From Dryococelus australis (lineage: Eukaryota > Arthropoda > Insecta > Phasmatodea > Phasmatidae): DNA of 64,000 bases. Positions within the stretch are counted from its first letter, which is position 1. Each line of letters starts with the position of its first letter. The stretch spans positions 61,335,760 to 61,399,759 of the forward strand of contig CM057005.1 of the NCBI GenBank assembly GCA_029891345.1, read 5' to 3'. Under the pieces are notes generated by a model. It did no database searches. It was given only the letters and a program-made list of their open reading frames with translations, and had not been told where the DNA came from. Below, in pieces: positions 59,304 to 64,000 of this stretch. A program made the translations under genes and the position numbers.

Positions 59304-61197
59304 AAGGCTGTTCACGATAAAGTGAGCACTTTGGAATTGGCACCTTAGAAAAAATAGTTACTGCCCTGTATGCACATATTTTAATGAGTGCACTGAGTGA
59401 CATTCGACCAGCAAAGTTGGTAAGGATGAATCGAAAGTAGTTCGATACTATCTTAACATCGAATAAAAAGTGTTAGCAAACCATTTGTGATAACGTAAAA
59501 TTATTTCCTTAGCTGCCTATTATTTTTAATGCATCGAAATGTAAAAATGAGCCGGTTTGTAAAGTATTTACGCTATTAATAATTTCACAAATTCATTTGA
59601 CCGACGCATGAACAAAGTAATTAGGCCTATGGCAATGTTAATTTTACATAAGTTTCTGACCGTGCTACGTCCTAAGACAAGAAAACCAAATATGGTAACA
59701 CGTATTACTTTACTGGTCATGAATCAATGAACGATTGTAACCTCAAGATTTTTACACAGTATTTTTCCTCCATCTGCACGCGGTCCCGAGTGGATAGGAA
59801 CAACTGCTGACAAACCCCAGCCTTATCTCCCGTGAAAAAATGCTAGTATGTAAAGACTTCCGAAACTTCGTAAAGATTTCCATTTGTTTACAAATATTCT
59901 AAAAACGACAAAGTTCTGAATATCAACTGCCATAGCCGTATCAAACGTGACTTGGTTACAAAAGATTACCCCCTCAATAAGGCGTTACTTGGTTTCAAAA
60001 TGTTAGACCAACTTTTATAATTATTCTCTTGGTCACAAGCGTCTACAACCATAATTTTCATTTTAGTATTACTTGGTTACAGATTTTCGGAAGGGTGAAC
60101 AATCTGGTTACAGAAGGTAAAATTACTTTACACCCATTATCAAATTCCGCATAAGAGACCAACATTCCACTATCATTTTAAAAGAATTTAAAAAATTCCT
60201 GCCACCCTGGCCCTCGCCTAACGTCAAAATGACGTGAATATCCTATTAGCTAGGTGAGCCTACATTTTGGGTATCAAATCAAGAATACTACTTATCTGGT
60301 ACAAGTTTGCCCCCTCGAGGCCGCTGACTAACCCCGAACGAAGCGTTACCAGGAATTATATACACAGTTCCGCCACATAGCGCCACCAATCACACAAGCG
60401 GCTCATTATTTTCCCCAGAAAATAACGTATTTCCAAGAAATACATTGCATTTTCAATTGTTCCTATCGGGGTCATGATATTCACGACGAATGGCGGTTGA
60501 TGTTACCAAATAAGGTGAACCGACGCAGCGGACACCTATTTCCCTTAAGGGGGGTCTACATAATTGAAAGACAAACCACCAATAATATTGAGATACGAAA
60601 TCACACTTCCGGCGTCTTGAGCAAGTTGCCTGAACTGGCGTAACCGGGCGTCACAGGTTGGGACTGCGCGCGCACAGGTGCGAGCAGTTCTCAGCGCCTG
60701 CCACCGAAGATATTGCTCTCAGGTGGCGAACAGCCGAAACGCCTTCCACTACACAGTTGTCTGCCAAGGCTGGTCACTGCTGCATTTGAAGAAATGGCAC
60801 GTACATTAATACACATCTTCCTGTTACCTCAGGTCTTCCAATGTATTATAAAGTTAACATGAACATGGCGAGAATATGGGAGTGTAAGTGTGTAATAATT
60901 TTAATTCATATTAGAGGTTTTGAACACAAAAACCAGAGTGTTTAACAGTTCGTGGCGTCGAGCATTTCGCTGACACAAAATTCAGGTAACCAAACAAATT
61001 TTTCTTCGAGTGGGTGATTGGCGACGTGGTCCAGCCCACTGATTAAATTGTTCATTATTAATTTCAATAAATGATTTTTCGAGGGCGTTTGGTGAGGTGG
61101 TGAAGCCCGTCACAAGGTGGAGAAATACACAACGTGTATACAAGTAGAACTTAAGGATGGCTTTCAAATGTGCTCATTTTACCGTGAACAGCCTATA
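59304..61197 (+). mobile_element. MITE-A copy 10, split by a 1.46-kb insertion
   Basis: Left part 59304-59652 starts aggctgttcacgataaagtg and runs to aatgttaattttacataa. The right part resumes near 61114 with ggtggagaaatacacaacgt and ends tttaccgtgaacagcctata at 61197. In intact copies acataa is followed directly by ggcggaataatacac, so the break is clean. Confidence 0.75.
59653..61113. other. Unidentified 1.46-kb insertion within MITE-A copy 10
   Basis: No transposase or other protein motif was recognised in any frame. Junctions: acataag / tctgaccgtgctacg on the left, agcccgtca / caaggtgg on the right; the near-repeat ataag/acaag could be a decayed target duplication. Left tgaccgtgctacgtcc and right (minus) tgacgggcttcacc may be short imperfect TIRs. 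There is a GC-rich part at 60640-60790, a TATA-like aattatataca at 60353, and AATAAA near 61068. Two related segments sit close together at the right end (ttcgagtgggtgattggcga and ttcgagggcgtttggtgagg). Confidence 0.45.
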
Positions 61198-61220
61198 ACT
61201 GCATGCTCTTCTTGTTGCAG
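61198..61220 (+). promoter_or_regulatory. Splice acceptor region of the receptor exon, abutting a MITE end
   Basis: Only 23 nt separate the terminal TATA of a MITE-A copy (ends 61197) from the AG of the acceptor. The pyrimidine-rich run tcttcttgttgcag lies in these 23 nt. A branch-point-like A in the context cctataactg falls exactly at the MITE/host junction, so the MITE terminus may supply part of the branch-site context. That last point is inference. Confidence 0.55.
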
Positions 61221-61332
61221 GAACTACCGCGAAGCAACAAAGCACGAGTTGGAGGTCGGAGCACAAGGCGGCCAGAACGTTAGGAATCATCATGGGAGCC
61301 TTCATGCTGTGTTGGCTACCGTTCTTTCTGTG
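61221..61332 (+). CDS. Internal exon of a beta-type octopamine receptor (GPCR), end of loop 3 plus TM6
   Basis: Read from the third base of the exon (61223), the translation contains [13 protein letters not shown] followed by the TM6 signature CWLPFFLW. These are hallmarks of arthropod beta-adrenergic-like octopamine receptors, plasma-membrane GPCRs that couple octopamine to Gs and cAMP. CWLP is the CWxP toggle-switch motif of class A receptors, and the KAARTLG stretch before it is the basic cytoplasmic end of TM6. The exon is bounded by a pyrimidine-rich acceptor (cttcttgttgcag, AG at 61219-61220) and a consensus donor GTAAGT at 61333-61338. The donor splits the TGG tryptophan codon after TG; read through, the next triplet is TAA, so splicing is needed. 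The exon begins with two bases completing a split codon. The other two frames do not give a receptor sequence. I found no exon for TM1-5 or TM7. Paralogue (Oct-beta 1, 2 or 3) cannot be fixed from 37 residues. What is seen: motifs and splice sites; family assignment is by motif recognition. Confidence 0.85.
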
Positions 61333-61783
61333 GTAAGTTGGCATTGCTGTCATAGTGCATTTTATGTGCACTTTTTATTTCCGCAGAATCTGCCTTCCAA
61401 TTATATTTTATTATTATAAATTCAGGAAATATTCATGGTTAACGTCAATTCGATTCCTAAAAGAATTATCAGTGGCTTGCCTATTGAATATTGTGTTGAT
61501 TTGCTTAAATTATTCTGGAATAAATTTAATTTGGGAAATGATGAGAGCTTTACGTAGTGATCCCTTCGGTATTTTTTATTAATTGTCATGATTTGTTGAT
61601 TTCTGTCGAACTGAACTGTAAAATTCTGAAATACTGAAAATTGCGATTCTAAAAGAAATCTGGGAATTTGTGTTTATAAGCACAAGCCAATTAGTGAAAA
61701 TTATTTCCTAATGATTTGAAAATTAAAAGGTATATTTAATCCTCATAGTTTCGATCACAATCTTAAGCCATTTTGCATTCTAA
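61333..61783 (+). other. Intron downstream of the receptor exon
   Basis: Starts with GTAAGT. AT-rich, no exon recognised; the Helitron begins at 61784. Confidence 0.6.
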
Positions 61784-62675
61784 TCTATATTAATATTATA
61801 AAGAGGCAATGTGAATTTGTTTATTTGTATATATGTCTCGGGAAATCTCGGAAACTACACGGCCGATTCTTATAATTCTTTCACTGTTAGAAAGCTACAT
61901 TCTTCCAAATGGACATGGGCTTAAAAAATTCCTTGAGAAATTAAAAAAATTGTAAACCAAGTCGGAGAAGAATGAATCATGCTCTACCATAACTACAGGG
62001 CCAATTCGTATAATTCTTTAGCTGTTAGAAAGCTACATTCTTCCAGATGGACATAGGTTATGTTTAATTTAAAAAAAAAAATCATTTAGGAATTTCAAGA
62101 TTTGTAAACCAAGTAGGAGAAAAATTAGCTACTTGGCTGCTATCGAAGCATGGTCAACCAAAACCATTAAAGATAATTTGAAATAATGCTAGAATAAATT
62201 GTGTAAAAATTCTCAAATAGTCGTAGGTAGTCGCAAGTAGTCACAGGTAGTTGCAGGTAGTCACGGGTAGACACGGGTAATCGCAGATAGTCACGGTTAG
62301 TCACGGGTCGTCTTAGTTAGTCGCAGGTTGTCGCAGGTAGTTGGAAGTAGTCACGGGTAGTCACAGGTAGACGCAGGTAGTTTCGGGTAGTAACGGGTAG
62401 TCGGAAGTCACGGGTAATCGTATGTAGTCACGCGGTTAGTCGCAGGTTGTCGAAAGTTGTCGCAAGTAGTTGGAAGTAGTGACGGGTTGTCGCAGGTAGC
62501 CACGGGTAGTCGCGAAGAGTCACAGGTAGCCACAGGTAGTCGCAAGTAGTCACGGGTTGTCACAGATAGTCGCAAATAGTCACGGGTAGTCGCAGGTAGT
62601 CACTGATAATCACTCATATGGGTATGCATTTTAATAACTACATAAAACCTGAGCGAAGCAATAGCAGGCTGCTAG
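61784..62675 (+). mobile_element. Non-autonomous Helitron (892 bp), in the receptor intron
   Basis: The 5' end is A|TCTATATTAATATTATAAA and the 3' end is gcaggctgCTAG|T, i.e. TC...CTAG inserted between A and T, the Helitron rule. The 3' segment gagcgaagcaatagcaggct is a decayed version of the GCGAAGCCGGGC hairpin common in insect Helitrons. The 5' part has two tandem copies of a roughly 140-bp segment containing gttagaaagctacattcttc (about 61845-61978 and 61980-62120). The middle is a 10-bp minisatellite. No Rep/helicase gene. Confidence 0.8.
62217..62622 (+). repeat. Decamer minisatellite inside the Helitron
   Basis: About 40 degenerate copies of a 10-bp unit close to gtagtcacgg / gtagtcgcag. 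Two flavours (tcacgg and tcgcag) alternate irregularly. There is no spacer structure. Confidence 0.9.
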
Positions 62676-63782
62676 TATTATTTAAATACATCAAAATACA
62701 AATTAATAAAATATATTTCAGTAGTTGTTAATACCTTCAAATTCAATGCATTTTAAATTGTGTTATCAAAAAAGACAAAAGAATGTAAAGTAATATCAAG
62801 AATATACACGCAACCGCTGAAATACAAAAAGCGTGAAACTGAAATGAAATTAAAATTCTTAATATTAGGCCTACACGTTATTCTAATAATAAATATATCA
62901 CCACTCAATCCATTCCACTTGTACATAGCTGAACGCTTAATTTGACAGTGCATTTCTCACTGTTATAGTGAGAACATTTTACATTCCCAGAGGTAAAACC
63001 GTAGAATAAATTGCACGGCGAATAAAACAATTTTAGCAATTTATGGTCTATATTTATTGGCATTGTATATTATACTAGGAGATATTAAATATATTTGAAA
63101 GGTATCTCAGAACCTCTGCCAGCGTAAATTTAGTTATGTGTTTATTTGTAAGAAATGCCATATATTTCATTAAATTGATTTTTTTCATCGCGTTTTTGTG
63201 ACGCTTTTATTTTTAAAGCTGAAAGCTAGGGAAGATTAAGAGTAAAAGAACTACTCTTTACGTATTGTTAAGTGCCTTGTAAACGTCGCTGTAAACTACG
63301 TCATAAATTCAGTTGATAAAACCATAGATTCCCCAGTAAAATCTTTATTACTTTTTGCGATACGACGTAAGTAATCCATTTTATGTCTGTAAGTTAGCAT
63401 TTCGGGTCTTAACCAAAATTATTATAAGATTTGTAACTAACAATAATTTCAAATTATTAATAAAAGTATTCATCTGAAATTGACACCAGTACAGTCTTAA
63501 TTTATAATTTCCATTAAAATAATTAAGAGTTACAAATTTATATAGCTAAATATTAAATAAAATACATATCCGTTTTATCAAAATGTTACTTGTAATTCAG
63601 CCGCTTTCTAATAACGAAATGAAATTATATTACATTTATATGTAAGCTCTTGTTAATATATAAGCCACGTATATAATGACACAAAAATAAATATTCTGCT
63701 CAAGCTATTCGACAGGCAATACACTATATTAATGTAAAAAATCGCTACTCAGTTCAGGATCAGATCATTTTAGAGTGTTCTA
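62676..63782. other. AT-rich intronic or intergenic sequence
   Basis: No TM7-coding exon (NPLIY-type motif) or other coding sequence was found. Confidence 0.5.
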
Positions 63783-63927
<145 letters not shown>

Positions 63928-64000
63928 TAGCAGTTAATATACTGACGACCGTTAGCAGAAAATGTTGGCACTGTAGTCGTTTGACACTCCAATAAAAATG

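Noticed and set aside
61117..61419. 100-residue ORF over the receptor exon
   Set aside because: Wrong frame: it starts in a MITE end and runs through the donor. The conserved TM6 sequence is in the next frame with proper splice sites.
62217..62622. Ordered regulatory-site or CRISPR-like array
   Set aside because: Ten-base contiguous degenerate repeats with no spacers, inside a Helitron.

Overview
This is a stretch of animal nuclear genome, almost certainly arthropod and most likely insect. It is AT-rich, has no prokaryote-like gene organisation, and is packed with eukaryotic transposable-element remnants: piggyBac, Tc1/mariner-like, hAT, a Helitron, a non-LTR retrotransposon, tRNA-derived SINEs and many MITEs. 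The only host coding sequence I can support is one 112-bp exon at 61221-61332. It encodes the end of the third intracellular loop and transmembrane helix 6 of a beta-type octopamine receptor, a class A GPCR known from arthropods and other protostomes. The exon has a consensus acceptor and donor. No other exon of that gene is visible, so the sequence on both sides is most simply read as very long introns of this receptor gene, although an upstream intergenic boundary cannot be excluded.

Layout. 1-3.3 kb: reversed MITE-A and a MITE-E. 3.3-6.7 kb: a SINE, then a Tc1/mariner-superfamily transposase pseudogene on the minus strand, split by a LINE 3' fragment and by a MITE-B, then a short MITE-A' and a hAT dimerisation-domain remnant. 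7.4-12 kb: MITE-A copies, a small GC-rich hairpin, a tRNA-like sequence split by a MITE-A', MITE-E and MITE-B. 12-19 kb: an unidentified ORF remnant, a 36-bp tandem repeat, and degenerate tandem repeats rich in TGACCTT. 19-26.3 kb: MITE-D elements (one carrying two tRNA-like segments), MITE-A, SINE, MITE-B and a hAT element. 26.3-31 kb: a long-armed fold-back, then a structurally complete but dead piggyBac element flanked by TTAA. 31-36.6 kb: an LTR-like GC-rich block, a long-TIR element, a perfect 99-bp minisatellite growing out of a MITE-C end, MITE-A nested in that MITE-C, MITE-B nested in a SINE, and MITE-A. 38-50 kb: more MITE-A and MITE-C, another fold-back, SINE and tRNA-like sequences. 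51-53.6 kb: a Tc1-like transposase remnant split by a SINE that itself holds an insert with telomere-like inverted ends, then a fold-back and a hAT MITE with a perfect target duplication. 53.6-58.2 kb: no recognisable feature except a palindrome. 58.2-64 kb: MITE-A', MITE-F, a split MITE-A that ends 23 nt before the receptor exon, the exon, a non-autonomous Helitron, and a TA microsatellite.

The window therefore contains no operon-like or pathway gene set. Its interest is architectural: dated nested insertions, several MITE families whose termini and target sites can be read directly, and close contact between a MITE terminus and a receptor splice acceptor. All similarity statements come from reading motifs by eye; no database search was possible. 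Family letters (A-F) are labels used only for this window.
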